Below are positions 24,369-32,862 of a DNA stretch of 64,000 bases, piece by piece. Source of the stretch: Desulfovibrio sp. TomC. GTDB taxonomy: Bacteria > Desulfobacterota > Desulfovibrionia > Desulfovibrionales > Desulfovibrionaceae. The notes below the pieces were generated by a model. The model saw only the letters and a program-made list of their open reading frames with translations, did not search any database and was not told the origin of the DNA. A program made the position numbers and the translations under genes. The first letter of the stretch is position 1; the number at the start of each line of letters is the position of its first letter. Location: positions 248,001 to 312,000 of the forward strand of contig NZ_JSEH01000003.1 of assembly GCF_000801335.2 (NCBI RefSeq), written 5' to 3'.

Positions 24369-25682
24369 TTACAAACGCCAGTAGCGGTAGCCGGCGGTTT
24401 CGGCCTCGGTGCGCTCGAACACGCCCTTGACGTCAATAAGGATCGGCTCGACCGTGGGGCGAAACCAGGTGGCGAGTTCTGTCAGGGAGAGCGCCTTGAA
24501 GGCGGCGTGGTTGACGGCGATAATGAGCGCGTCAAGCTCGCGCAGCTCTTCGCAGGGGACGAGCGTCAGGCCGTATTCCTCGCGGGCCTCCTCCGGGGAG
24601 GCCATGGGATCGTGGACCAGCACGTGCATCCGGAAATCGCAAAGCTCGCGGATGATGTCCACGACCTTGGTGTTGCGCAGGTCAGGGACGTTTTCCTTAA
24701 AGGTCAGGCCCAGCACGCCGATGCGGGCGCAGGCAGCCCGGCACTCGGAGCGAATGAGCATCTTGATGGTCACTTCGGCCACATGCTTGGCCATGGAGTC
24801 GTTGATGCGACGCCCGGCCGGGATGACCTGCGGATGCAGGTTGAGGCTTTGGGCCTTGTAGAGCAGGTAGTAGGGATCGACGCCGATGCAGTGGCCGCCG
24901 ACCAGACCCGGGCGAAAGGGCAGGAAATTCCATTTCGTCTCGGCCGCGCGCAACACGTCCACAGTGTCGATGTCCAGGCGTTCGCAGATCATCGACAATT
25001 CGTTCATAAGCGCAATATTGATGTCGCGCTGGGTGTTTTCGATGACCTTGGCCGCCTCGGCCACCTTGATCGAAGCCGCTTTGTGGATGCCGGCGGTGAC
25101 CACGGCTCCATAAAGCTCGGCCAGCAGGTCGGTGACTTCCGGGGTCTGGCCGGCCACGATTTTGACCACGGTGGCCAGGGTGTGGACCTTGTCGCCGGGG
25201 TTTATGCGTTCCGGGGAATAGCCCACAAAAAAGTCCTGGCCGGCGGTCAGGTTGGAACCTTTTTCCAAGAGCGGCAGGCAGATTTCCTCAGTCAGGCCCG
25301 GGTAGACCGTGGACTCGTAGACGACGATGGAGCCCGGGGTGATCCAGCCGGCCAGCAGGCGAGAGGCACTGACCAGCGGGCCGAGGTCGGGCACCCGGTT
25401 GGCGTTTATCGGCGTCGGCACGGCCACGATGAAGACCTTGCAGGCGGCCAGTTCGGCCGGATCGCTGGTATAGCGCAGACTGGCGGCGGCCAGCTCATCG
25501 GATTCGACTTCGAGGGTGCTGTCGCGCCCGGCGATGAGTTCTTCCACCCGGGCGGCCTTGACGTCAAAACCGACCACGTCGAAATGGCGGGCCAGGGCCA
25601 CGGCCAGGGGCAGGCCGACGTAGCCCAGGCCGATGATCGCCACGGCAGCTTTTTTCGTGCGGATGTCTTCAAAGCTGATCAA
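24369..25682 (-). CDS. nucleotide sugar dehydrogenase (UDP-N-acetylhexosamine 6-dehydrogenase type, WbpO/TviB-like)
   Basis: 437 aa. An NAD-dependent oxidation of a UDP-sugar to the uronic acid for surface polysaccharide. The N-terminal Rossmann motif is AIIGLGYVGLPLA. The central helix carries NTQRDINIALMNE, and the catalytic cysteine sits in GLVGGHCIGVDPYYL. A C-terminal nucleotide-binding domain follows (GVLGLTFKENVPDLRNTKV). This pattern matches the WbpO/TviB branch better than UDP-glucose dehydrogenase. The start is taken as TTG at 25682 (AAGGAG 8 nt upstream); the longer frame to 25721 lacks a site. Its link to the menaquinone genes downstream is positional only. Confidence 0.88.
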   Translation of the reverse strand: MISFEDIRTKKAAVAIIGLGYVGLPLAVALARHFDVVGFDVKAARVEELIAGRDSTLEVESDELAAASLRYTSDPAELAACKVFIVAVPTPINANRVPDLGPLVSASRLLAGWITPGSIVVYESTVYPGLTEEICLPLLEKGSNLTAGQDFFVGYSPERINPGDKVHTLATVVKIVAGQTPEVTDLLAELYGAVVTAGIHKAASIKVAEAAKVIENTQRDINIALMNELSMICERLDIDTVDVLRAAETKWNFLPFRPGLVGGHCIGVDPYYLLYKAQSLNLHPQVIPAGRRINDSMAKHVAEVTIKMLIRSECRAACARIGVLGLTFKENVPDLRNTKVVDIIRELCDFRMHVLVHDPMASPEEAREEYGLTLVPCEELRELDALIIAVNHAAFKALSLTELATWFRPTVEPILIDVKGVFERTEAETAGYRYWRL

Positions 25683-25800
25683 TGGTTGTGCTCCTTGATT
25701 GAAAAAAAGGCAGCGGGTCAATGGCCGCGATACCGCAAAGCGCGCCCCCCGGCAAGATAGGCGTCTTTACATGTCGCGGCCAAAACCGTACCCTTGCGTG

Positions 25801-26007
25801 ATGGAATTTAACTGGAAACTGTTCCTGACGGCCCTTGGTCTGGCCTTTATTCTGGAAGGGCTGCCGTACTTCCTGGCGGCGGAAAAGATGCCCACGGTCT
25901 TGAAAGCCTTGGCCGAGCGAAAGCCCGGCGAACTGCGCGGTCTGGGCATGACGGCCATCCTGTCCGGTCTGGCCCTGCTCTTTTTTCTGCGCGCCTCAGG
26001 CGGCTAG
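25801..26007 (+). CDS. DUF2065 family small membrane protein
   Basis: 68 aa with two predicted membrane helices (WKLFLTALGLAFILEGLPYFLA and LGMTAILSGLALLFFL) joined by a short polar loop containing RKPGELRGLG. This is the standard DUF2065 layout. The ATG at 25801 has no clear ribosome site, and a GTG three bases earlier is possible. It is divergent from the nucleotide sugar dehydrogenase. Family function is unknown. Confidence 0.8.
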   Translation: MEFNWKLFLTALGLAFILEGLPYFLAAEKMPTVLKALAERKPGELRGLGMTAILSGLALLFFLRASGG

Positions 26008-26159
26008 TCCGCTTGAGCGGCCGCATGGTTTCCCCAACCAACGGCCGCCGCCTGTTAGTCTCAACATTTCTCCCGGTGCCTGGCCAAAGCAACGCTGTTT
26101 CCCTTCAAGCGCCGCCTTCGCCTGTCCCGGTCCGCTGCCGACCGGCTATCCAGCCAGCG

Positions 26160-26230
26160 CCAAGAGCCCCATAAAAAACTTCTTCCTGTGCAGGGGGCCG
26201 GGGGGATCATCCCCCCGGCCGCCGGAGGCA
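26160..26230 (-). repeat. intergenic repeat element (copy 4, right arm)
   Basis: CAGGGGGCCGGGGGGATCATCCCCCCGGCCGCCGGAGGCA (written here as one block at 26191-26230) repeats the right arm of the full copies, including the GGGGGG-ATCAT-CCCCCC hairpin. It ends 35 nt past the stop of the minus-strand menG. No left arm is seen. Confidence 0.75.
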
Positions 26231-26265
26231 TTTTTCTCTTCTCCCCCTTCTTTCTCCCCCTCGCT

Positions 26266-26985
26266 TTATGCCGCTTTGACCCCGGCGTGGAGAAAGACGA
26301 TGCCGCCGGCCATGGCCCGGTAGCCCACGTCGGCAAATCCGGCCCGGCGCATCTCGTCGGCGAGCACGGCTTCCTGGGGGAAGTCGCGGATGGTTTCGGC
26401 CAGATAGCGGTAGGCCTCGTCGTCGCCGGAGACGATCTTGCCGATGAGCGGCAGCACCTGGCGCAGATAGAAATTATACGCCCCGCCCCACATCCGCCGC
26501 TTGCCGGTGCCAAATTCCAGCACAATGAGCCGCCCGCCCGGCCGGATGACCCGAGCCAGTTCGGCCAGGGCGTCCGGGCGCGGCCGGATGTTGCGGATGC
26601 CAAAGGCGATGGCCGCGCCGGCCACCGAGGCGTCGGGCAGGGGCAGGGTGCGGCCGTCGGCCACCACCGGATGGATCTGCCGGCGGGCGGCGGCGTCGAG
26701 CTTGCCCAGGCCCTTTTGCAGCATGGGGCCGCAGACATCGGCGGCCAGCACCAGCCGGGGGCTTTTGCGGGCAATGGCGATGGAGACGTCGAGGGTTCCG
26801 GCGGCCAGATCGAGGATGGGGCCAAGGGGCAGGCCGGGGGCCAGGAGCGTGCGGACCATGGCCCGCCGCCAGACGATGTCGAGGCCGGCCGAGAGCACGT
26901 GGTTGAGCAGGTCGTACGATCCGGCCACCCGGCCGAACATGCCGGCCACGCGGCGGTTGTCGCCGGGAACAGGCAGATCAGCCAT
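26266..26985 (-). CDS. menG: demethylmenaquinone methyltransferase (MenG/UbiE)
   Basis: 239 aa class I SAM methyltransferase that performs the last step of menaquinone synthesis. UbiE signatures: VAGSYDLLNHVLSAGLDIVWRR at the N-terminus, SAM loop ILDLAAGTLDVSIAIA, and AFGIRNIRPRPDALAELARVIRPGG, followed by LEFG and YLAETIRDFP. The ATG at 26985 overlaps the end of the small upstream gene by 8 nt. It completes a menaquinone theme with mqnB, mqnD and the prenyl synthase 3-5 kb away. Confidence 0.95.
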   Translation of the reverse strand: MADLPVPGDNRRVAGMFGRVAGSYDLLNHVLSAGLDIVWRRAMVRTLLAPGLPLGPILDLAAGTLDVSIAIARKSPRLVLAADVCGPMLQKGLGKLDAAARRQIHPVVADGRTLPLPDASVAGAAIAFGIRNIRPRPDALAELARVIRPGGRLIVLEFGTGKRRMWGGAYNFYLRQVLPLIGKIVSGDDEAYRYLAETIRDFPQEAVLADEMRRAGFADVGYRAMAGGIVFLHAGVKAA

Positions 26986-27187
26986 TGTCGCGCCCGCCCT
27001 TGGCGATGACCCGCACGCCGGCGGGCGTGCCCTGTTCGTCCTGGCCACGGCTGATGACCCGCAGCACTTCCTCGTAGATGGGTCCAAAATGCTCGGTGAA
27101 ATTGCCGGGCGAAATACGGCCGGTCTCGACGAACTTGACCACGATTTCCTTGGTCACCTGCAAGGCCAGATTCTCGCGTTTTTCCAT
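26978..27187 (-). CDS. conserved small protein of unknown function, coupled to menG
   Basis: 69 aa, start MEKRENLALQVTKEIVVKFVE at 27187. Predicted helical, with RISPGNFTEHFGPIYEEVLRVI in the centre, no Cys and no membrane segment. The 8-nt overlap with menG implies translational coupling. The GC-rich tail (GTPAGVRVIAKGGRDNG) is less conserved-looking. The longer frame to 27793 is upstream intergenic DNA. I do not recognise the family with certainty. Confidence 0.65.
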   Translation of the reverse strand: MEKRENLALQVTKEIVVKFVETGRISPGNFTEHFGPIYEEVLRVISRGQDEQGTPAGVRVIAKGGRDNG

Positions 27188-27578
27188 GTTGTTGCGTCCT
27201 TCATGGCCGCTGCCCGGCCCTTGGGGCCGGCGGCCTATCGTCTCGGGAACGGTCCCGGAGGCTTCGAGAAAAAACCCGCCCGGTGGGGGAAATGGCCTTG
27301 GACCGTCCAAGAGCAGGGGCCGGGCGGGAAAAGGGAAAAACCAGGGGAGGCACTCCCCTTTTTGCGCTGGCCCTAGCACGGCCGGGTTCGCGCGTCGAGG
27401 GGGCGTCCGGGGTGGGCGTCCGGCGGCAAAAACGGCCCGGGGCGGGGTGCTGCCTGGAAAATGGCTCTTTGGCGTTGTGATTGGAACCATATTTCCGTAA
27501 GGGGAAGGGGAAATCCGAATCCCCGATGTGCGCCGCGCGCTGTCGCAAGCGGGCTTGCCCGGGAAGGGAGCCTCCCGT
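27188..27578. other. 391-bp divergent intergenic region
   Basis: Lies between the minus-strand small gene/menG pair and the plus-strand bd-like cytochrome unit, so it must hold promoters for both. I see several GC-rich inverted repeats (GGGGCCGGCGGCC near 27222; GGGGAGGCACTCCCC near 27346) but no convincing -35/-10 pair or coding frame. Confidence 0.5.
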
Positions 27579-28625
27579 ATGCCGCCGATCTTGTCCATTG
27601 CCCCTGGAACAGCCATCCCCGGCCCCTGGTGGCTTTTCGACCTGCTGCTCGTGGTTGCCTTTACCGCCCATCTGCTGGTGGTCAACGTGGCCCTGGGCGG
27701 CACGCTCCTGGCCCTGCTCTCGCCGGGGCGCAGCCGTGGCGCTGCCGTGGCCCTGGCCAAGCGCCTGCCCGGGTCCGTGGCCGTGGGCGTCAACCTGGCT
27801 ATTCCGCCGCTGCTGTTTGCCTCGGTGCTCTACGGCCAGTACCTCTATACCGCCGCCATCTTGTCGGCTGTTCCCTGGCTGTCGCTTTTCATGGTGGTCA
27901 TGATCGCCTACGCCCTGCTCTACGTGTTCCAGGCGCGGGCGGCGCGTCCTGGTTCGGGACTGGCGGCGGCGGCGGCCGGGGCGCTGTTGCTGGCGGCCAG
28001 CCTCATTTTGGTCAACGTCTCGGTCCTGTCGCTTACCCCGCAACTGTGGAAGCCCTCCTTGACCGAGAACGGCGGCTTGGCGCTGGCGGTGGGCGATGTG
28101 ACTTTTGTGCCCCGCTGGCTGCATTTCGTGACCGCCTCCCTGGCCGTTGGCGGCCTGTACTTGGCCCTTTTTTCCAGCAAGGCCGCCAGGACCGACGCCG
28201 AAGCGGCTGTCCGCAAACGCACCGGGCTTCGCTGGTTCACCTTCGCCACCCTGGCCCAGATTCCCATCGGGCTGTGGTTTCTCCTGTCGTTGCCGCGCGG
28301 CATCATGGAACGGTTTTTCGGCGCGCACTCCGAAACCACGCTGGCCTTCATGCTCGGCCTGGGGCTGGCTGCGGCGGCGCTTCTTAACGCCGTGCGGGGC
28401 CGGGCCGGCCGGGCGGCATTTTTTATCGTCGTCACCGTCGGGTGCATGGCGGCGGTGCGCGAGCTGGTGCGCCAAGCCTATCTGGCCCCGCAGTTTTCGC
28501 CCGAGTCGCTGCCCGTGGCCTTTCAGGCCGGACCGCTGATCATGTTTTTGGCCAGCTTTGCCGCCACCGCCGCAGCCGTGGTCTGGGCTGTCATGAGCTA
28601 CCGCCGCACGGCGAGAAGGGGATAG
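27579..28625 (+). CDS. CydA-like (CydA'-type) membrane subunit of a bd-like quinol module
   Basis: 348 aa with about eight membrane helices. TM1-2 contain FDLLLVVAFTAHLLVVNVALGG, whose H-x8-GG spacing parallels the heme-ligand helix of CydA. A second similar pattern (WLHFVTASLAVGGLY) opens the C-terminal half. The CydA glutamate pair and GRQPW loop are absent, so it is more like the second, CydA-derived subunit of divergent bd families than CydB. The ATG at 27579 follows AAGGGAG. The next gene begins 4 bp after the stop. It probably forms a membrane complex with that multiheme protein. No experimental family is recognised, and NrfD-like folds are the alternative. Confidence 0.7.
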   Translation: MPPILSIAPGTAIPGPWWLFDLLLVVAFTAHLLVVNVALGGTLLALLSPGRSRGAAVALAKRLPGSVAVGVNLAIPPLLFASVLYGQYLYTAAILSAVPWLSLFMVVMIAYALLYVFQARAARPGSGLAAAAAGALLLAASLILVNVSVLSLTPQLWKPSLTENGGLALAVGDVTFVPRWLHFVTASLAVGGLYLALFSSKAARTDAEAAVRKRTGLRWFTFATLAQIPIGLWFLLSLPRGIMERFFGAHSETTLAFMLGLGLAAAALLNAVRGRAGRAAFFIVVTVGCMAAVRELVRQAYLAPQFSPESLPVAFQAGPLIMFLASFAATAAAVVWAVMSYRRTARRG

Positions 28626-28629
28626 GGTC

Positions 28630-31263
28630 ATGGAATTTCCTGTCTGGCAGCTGGCTTCGACCGGCGGCGGTTTTTGGATCGTGCTTATTGCCGTGCTCCA
28701 TGTCTATGTGGCCTATTTTGCCGTAGGCGGCGGGCTTTTTTTGGTCCTGACCGAAGCCCGGGCCAGAACACTCGGCTCACAGCCGCTGCTGACTTATCTG
28801 CATCGCCACACCCGGTTTTTCCTGCTGCTGACCATGGTCTTCGGCGGCCTTTCCGGTGTCGGCATCTGGCTGACCATCTCCCTGCTCTCGCCCCAGGCCA
28901 CGTTGGTGCTGGTGCGTACCTTCGCCTGGGGCTGGGCCACGGAATGGGCGTTTTTTGCCGGCGAGATCGCGGCCCTCCTGGTCTACTACTACGGCTTTGA
29001 TCGCCTTGCGGCCAAACGCCACATGCTGGTCGGCTGGCTCTATTTCGCCTTTGCCTTCCTGTCGCTCTTTGTCGTCAACGGCATCGTGGGCTTCATGCTC
29101 ACCCCGGGCCAGTGGCCGGCGACCATGGATTTCTGGGATGGCCTGTTTAATCCCACGTTCTGGCCTTCGCTGGTCCTGCGTTTTGCCCTGGGACTGCTTC
29201 TGGCCGGACTGTTCGGTTTTGCCACGTCTCTTGGCATCCCGGACGAAGAAGCGCGGGAGACGATGCTGCGGGCTTCGTGCCGCTGGGTTGTGGCGGCGGC
29301 CCCGGTGCTGCTCCTTTCCGGCTGGTGGTACGCGGGTGTTTTGCCGGCCTCGGTGCAGGATTTCCTGCTGCGTCGTTCAAGTGAGCTGGCGACCTGCCGG
29401 GCGGTCTGGCCGGCGCTGCTGTTGGCTGCCGCCGCCGGTTCGCTGGCCCTGGTCACCCAGCTGCCGCTGGCCCTTCGCCGGGTGCTGGCCGTGGCCTTGC
29501 TCCTGGTTGGGCTTGGGCTGGTCGGAACCTTTGAAACCATGCGCGAGGGAGCCCGCAAGCCCTGGCTGATCGAAGGGATGCTCTGGTCCACGGACATCCG
29601 GCCCAGTCAGGCCGCGCCCTACGATGCACCGCTTTTGCCCCGGGCCAAATGGGCCACGGTCACGGACGTGACCCCGGAAAACCGGCTGGCGGCCGGGCAG
29701 GCGCTTTTTACCCTGGAGTGCGTCAGCTGCCACAGCATCGACGGCCCCATCCGGGACATCAAAAAATTCACCAACCGGGTCGGCATCGAGGGCATGGAGG
29801 CCTATCTCACCGGCCAGGGCAGGATTTTTACCCACATGCCGCCCTTTCTCGGTTCCCCGGCCGAGCGAAACGCCCTGGCCGCCTATGTGGTCGAGGGCCT
29901 AAACGGCCACGCCCCGCAAGTGCAAAAGCCGGTCGACATCACCCCGGCCGAAGTCGCCATTCCTGCCTTTGATCTGGAGAATGCCGGGCATCTGGTCCTG
30001 GCCGTGGGGGAACTGGGCGTGGCGGCCATGGCCGGCTGCGACGGCTCGTTTTCCCTGGCAGTGCCGGGGAACGGCCTCAAAGCCGTGGTCATCAAGCGCG
30101 ACGTCATGCCCGAAGTGGTCACCGAGGGGGCAACCGTGCGCTACGCCGCCCCGGACGGGGCCAAAAAGCCGGACGCCCATCTGGAATTCTGGAAATACGC
30201 CAAGACGCTGGTTGGCAAGGACCTGCCGGCCAACACCTCGACCACGGGCCTGACTCCGGATGGCGCCATGACCCTGGCCGGCAAGGCCTTTACAGCCTCC
30301 GGCATCCCGGTTTCGCCCCTGTCCGACGACGGTAAAATCAATCCGTATCCGGTCTTTACCGTGACGGCCGCCGACGCCGCCGGCGCGGTCCTGGCCCAAA
30401 CCAAGGCCGTGGCCGCCGTGTCCACGGAAATGGGCTGCAAGACCTGCCACGGCGGGAACTGGGCCATCGACGCGGCCACCGGCGTGGCCACGCCCACGGC
30501 CCAGGCGCTCCTGGCCGTCCACGACAAGCGAAACGGCACCAAGCTCGTCCAGAGCGCCGCTGCCGGTGAGCCAGTCGCCTGCTTCGGCTGCCATCCCGAT
30601 GCCGGCCCGAGCGCGGCCGGTTTGCCCGGCCGGCCGGAACTGTTAAGCCTCTCGGCCGCGATCCATGGCTTCCATGCTTCGTACATGACCGGCCTTGGGG
30701 AAGAAGCCTGCAACCGCTGCCATCCGACCGCGCCAAACGGCGTCACCCAGGCCCAGCGCGACAACCACGCCGCCGCCGGCGTCGGCTGTCCCCGCTGCCA
30801 CGGCTTCATGGAAGACCATGCCATTTCGCTTCTGACCTTTGAAAAGGCCGCCGGCAAGGCTGCTGCCGCCCGGCTGCTGGCTCCTCTGGCCCCGCGAAGC
30901 GTGGCCACCACCGCCGCAGTCCATCCCCGGGCCGCCTGGACCCAGCTGCCCGACTGCCTGACCTGCCACAAAGGCTTTACCCGGCCGGCCAAGGACGCCA
31001 CGGCCTTTAACACCTGGACCAAGGACGCAGCCGGGTTGTTTCGCAACCGCACCGAGGACACCGGCAACATCCCGTGCGCCGCCTGCCACGGCAGTCCCCA
31101 TGCCACCTACGTGGCGATTAACGACTACGGCCTGGATGTGAACAACATCGCGCCGATGCAGTACATGGGCGCTCCCGGAGTCATTGCCTCGGGCAAGCGC
31201 TGCGACGTCTGCCATACGGTTGAGATGGAAGGGGATGCCCACCATCCCAATATGATAAAGTAG
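28630..31263 (+). CDS. CydA-like quinol oxidase domain fused to a periplasmic octaheme cytochrome c region
   Basis: 877 aa. Residues 1-320 are membrane helices matching CydA by eye: N-terminal His in LIAVLHVYVAYFAVGGG, TEWAFFAGEIAALLVYYYGFDRL (compare E. coli E99/E107 region and GWDRL), and EGARKPWLIEG (compare EYGRQPW). A short loop replaces the long Q-loop. A class I-like cytochrome domain follows with CVSCH at 364, then a Cys-poor domain (about 420-600), then seven motifs: CKTCH 603, CFGCH 651, CNRCH 694, CPRCH 720, CLTCH 776, CAACH 816, CDVCH 858. Predicted to pass electrons between the quinone pool and periplasmic hemes. The direction and the terminal acceptor are unknown. Confidence 0.8.
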   Translation: MEFPVWQLASTGGGFWIVLIAVLHVYVAYFAVGGGLFLVLTEARARTLGSQPLLTYLHRHTRFFLLLTMVFGGLSGVGIWLTISLLSPQATLVLVRTFAWGWATEWAFFAGEIAALLVYYYGFDRLAAKRHMLVGWLYFAFAFLSLFVVNGIVGFMLTPGQWPATMDFWDGLFNPTFWPSLVLRFALGLLLAGLFGFATSLGIPDEEARETMLRASCRWVVAAAPVLLLSGWWYAGVLPASVQDFLLRRSSELATCRAVWPALLLAAAAGSLALVTQLPLALRRVLAVALLLVGLGLVGTFETMREGARKPWLIEGMLWSTDIRPSQAAPYDAPLLPRAKWATVTDVTPENRLAAGQALFTLECVSCHSIDGPIRDIKKFTNRVGIEGMEAYLTGQGRIFTHMPPFLGSPAERNALAAYVVEGLNGHAPQVQKPVDITPAEVAIPAFDLENAGHLVLAVGELGVAAMAGCDGSFSLAVPGNGLKAVVIKRDVMPEVVTEGATVRYAAPDGAKKPDAHLEFWKYAKTLVGKDLPANTSTTGLTPDGAMTLAGKAFTASGIPVSPLSDDGKINPYPVFTVTAADAAGAVLAQTKAVAAVSTEMGCKTCHGGNWAIDAATGVATPTAQALLAVHDKRNGTKLVQSAAAGEPVACFGCHPDAGPSAAGLPGRPELLSLSAAIHGFHASYMTGLGEEACNRCHPTAPNGVTQAQRDNHAAAGVGCPRCHGFMEDHAISLLTFEKAAGKAAAARLLAPLAPRSVATTAAVHPRAAWTQLPDCLTCHKGFTRPAKDATAFNTWTKDAAGLFRNRTEDTGNIPCAACHGSPHATYVAINDYGLDVNNIAPMQYMGAPGVIASGKRCDVCHTVEMEGDAHHPNMIK

Positions 31264-31289
31264 CTGGCTGGAGACGGGGAGGAGCGGAC

Positions 31290-31622
31290 ATGAAGACGCT
31301 GGTCATACTGGTTGTGCTGGGCCTGCCCGGCTTCGCCTGGGCTGCCGGGGACATTGCGGTGACGCCGCAGATGCGTCAGGCCATGCAAGACAAGATGCAT
31401 GCCCAGTGTCTGGCCAAGGAAGGGGAATTCGCCAGACAAGGCTACACCAAGCCCCAGATTGCCGCGATCTGCAAATGCGCCACCCAGCAGACGGCGGCCC
31501 TGCTCAATTCCCGGACCGTCAACTACATCCTGACCCACGGTTCCATGCCCGAGGAGATGGAGCGCAAGGTGGCCTCGGCCACCGAAGGGTGCATCCGGTC
31601 GAGCACCATGATCCGGAAATAG
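31290..31622 (+). CDS. small secreted four-cysteine protein of unknown function
   Basis: 110 aa. The signal peptide MKTLVILVVLGLPGFAWA is cleaved near residue 18. The mature part has four Cys (C40, C61, C63, C101) and reads as a helical domain (VTPQMRQAMQDKMHAQCLAK, then YTKPQIAAICKCATQQTAALL). No CxxCH heme motif. GGGGAGGAG precedes the ATG, and the gene starts 26 bp after the multiheme gene. It is therefore probably the third gene of that operon and may be an accessory periplasmic factor. Family not recognised. Confidence 0.72.
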   Translation: MKTLVILVVLGLPGFAWAAGDIAVTPQMRQAMQDKMHAQCLAKEGEFARQGYTKPQIAAICKCATQQTAALLNSRTVNYILTHGSMPEEMERKVASATEGCIRSSTMIRK

Positions 31623-31630
31623 CGGCCAGC

Positions 31631-31710
31631 CTGTCCCGGCCAGACGTCTGTTTGGCCGGGACAGCAGCACTAAAACGCCCCGCCGGCCCAGCCGGTGGGG
31701 CGTTTTAGTG
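31631..31710. terminator. double-hairpin bidirectional terminator
   Basis: Hairpin 1: CTGTCCCGGCCA / TGGCCGGGACAG (31631-31664), a perfect 12-bp stem. Hairpin 2: CACTAAAACGCCCC / GGGGCGTTTTAGTG (31668-31710), a 14-bp outer stem with a CCGGC/GCCGG inner stem; its AAAA and TTTT flanks serve both strands. Separates the bd-like operon from the DUF362 gene. Confidence 0.85.
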
Positions 31711-31734
31711 CGCGAAGACAGCCGCAGGCCGGGG

Positions 31735-32862
31735 TCAGACCCGGATAAGTTCGTACTCCGGCCGCCCCAGGCCAATGGCTGCGCCGTGGGCAAAGGTCAT
31801 GTCGCCGCGGGTCCATTGCCACAGGGCCGTGAACTTGTCCTCGCCAGACGGCAGGCCGTGTTCGAGCTTGCACTCGGGACAGGCCGCCTGCTCGTTGACC
31901 AGATCGAGGCAGGCCTTGTCCAGGGCCACCGGGTCGGTCGAAGCCAGAAAGCCGATGTCCGGCACAATGGGCGCGTCGGACCAGGGCACGCAGTCGCAGT
32001 CGGGCGTGACGTTGACCAGGAAATTGATATACCCGACCCGGCCTTCTTTGCCGGTCACGGCACCCAGGGCGTATTCCACCATGCGCTCCATAAAGGGCAC
32101 GATCTCGGTTTTCCAGTCGATGCTCATGGCTTTTTTCGGACACACCGTCAGGCACTCGCCGCAGCCGATGCAGACGTCCTTGCTGATCACGGCTTTTTTC
32201 TCGTCCAGGGCGATGGCCCCGACCGGGCAGACCCTGAGGCATTCGGCGCAGCCGATGCACTTTTTGGGGTCCACTTCGAAGCGTACGCAGTGCTGGTCCT
32301 GTTTGCCGGCCCGGGGGGCGCAGCCCATGGCCAGGTTCTTGACCGCCCCGCCAAAGCCGGCCAGCTCATGGCCCTTGAAATGGGACAGGACCAGCAGGGA
32401 ATTGGCCCGGACGATGTCGCCGGCGATTTTCACGGTCTGGAAATGTTTGCCGGCAATGGGGACGTTTACGATGTTGGTGCTGTCCAGGCCGTCGGCGATA
32501 ATGACCGGCGCGCCAAGCACCGCGTAATCAAAGCCGTGCTCCACCGCCGTTATGAGATGGTCCACGGCGTTGTGCCGGCTGCCGGAATAGAGCGTGTTGG
32601 TGTCGGCGGCAAAGGGCCGGCCGCCGCAGGCCTTGATGCAGTCCATGACCGCCCGGACAGCGGTGGGGCTTATGTGGGTGTCGCAGCCGCGCTCGCCGAA
32701 ATGGACCTTGACGGCGGTCAGGTCGTCCTTGGCCACAACCTCGCCAAAGCCGGCGGCTTTGAAGAGTTTTTTGATCTTGGCCGTACGGTTGCGATTGGCC
32801 GTTCTGGCCCGCAGATCGGCGAAATAGACCTTGGCCGGTTCCTGGTTGGTGTCCTGGGTCAT
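31735..32862 (-). CDS. DUF362 protein with two [4Fe-4S] ferredoxin clusters
   Basis: 375 aa. The N-terminal DUF362 region begins KVYFADLRARTANRNRTAKIKKLF and contains KVHFGERGCDTHISP and LVLSHFKGHELAGFGGAVKNLAMG. An inserted ferredoxin domain has CIGCAECLRVCP and CIGCGECLTVCP, two [4Fe-4S] sites. The C-terminus has a further Cys cluster (TPDCDCVPW, QAACPECKLEHG). Known family members are cytoplasmic iron-sulfur proteins of uncertain role. The ATG at 32862 overlaps the stop of the upstream mechanosensitive channel gene (ATGA) and has an AAGGAAG site. The pairing with a channel gene offers no obvious pathway. Confidence 0.88.
   Translation of the reverse strand: MTQDTNQEPAKVYFADLRARTANRNRTAKIKKLFKAAGFGEVVAKDDLTAVKVHFGERGCDTHISPTAVRAVMDCIKACGGRPFAADTNTLYSGSRHNAVDHLITAVEHGFDYAVLGAPVIIADGLDSTNIVNVPIAGKHFQTVKIAGDIVRANSLLVLSHFKGHELAGFGGAVKNLAMGCAPRAGKQDQHCVRFEVDPKKCIGCAECLRVCPVGAIALDEKKAVISKDVCIGCGECLTVCPKKAMSIDWKTEIVPFMERMVEYALGAVTGKEGRVGYINFLVNVTPDCDCVPWSDAPIVPDIGFLASTDPVALDKACLDLVNEQAACPECKLEHGLPSGEDKFTALWQWTRGDMTFAHGAAIGLGRPEYELIRV

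Noticed and set aside
27340-27365. Possible sigma54 promoter (GGCAC...TTTTTGC) before the bd-like operon
   Set aside because: The GG and GC are 13 bp apart rather than the required 10, so it does not fit the -24/-12 consensus.
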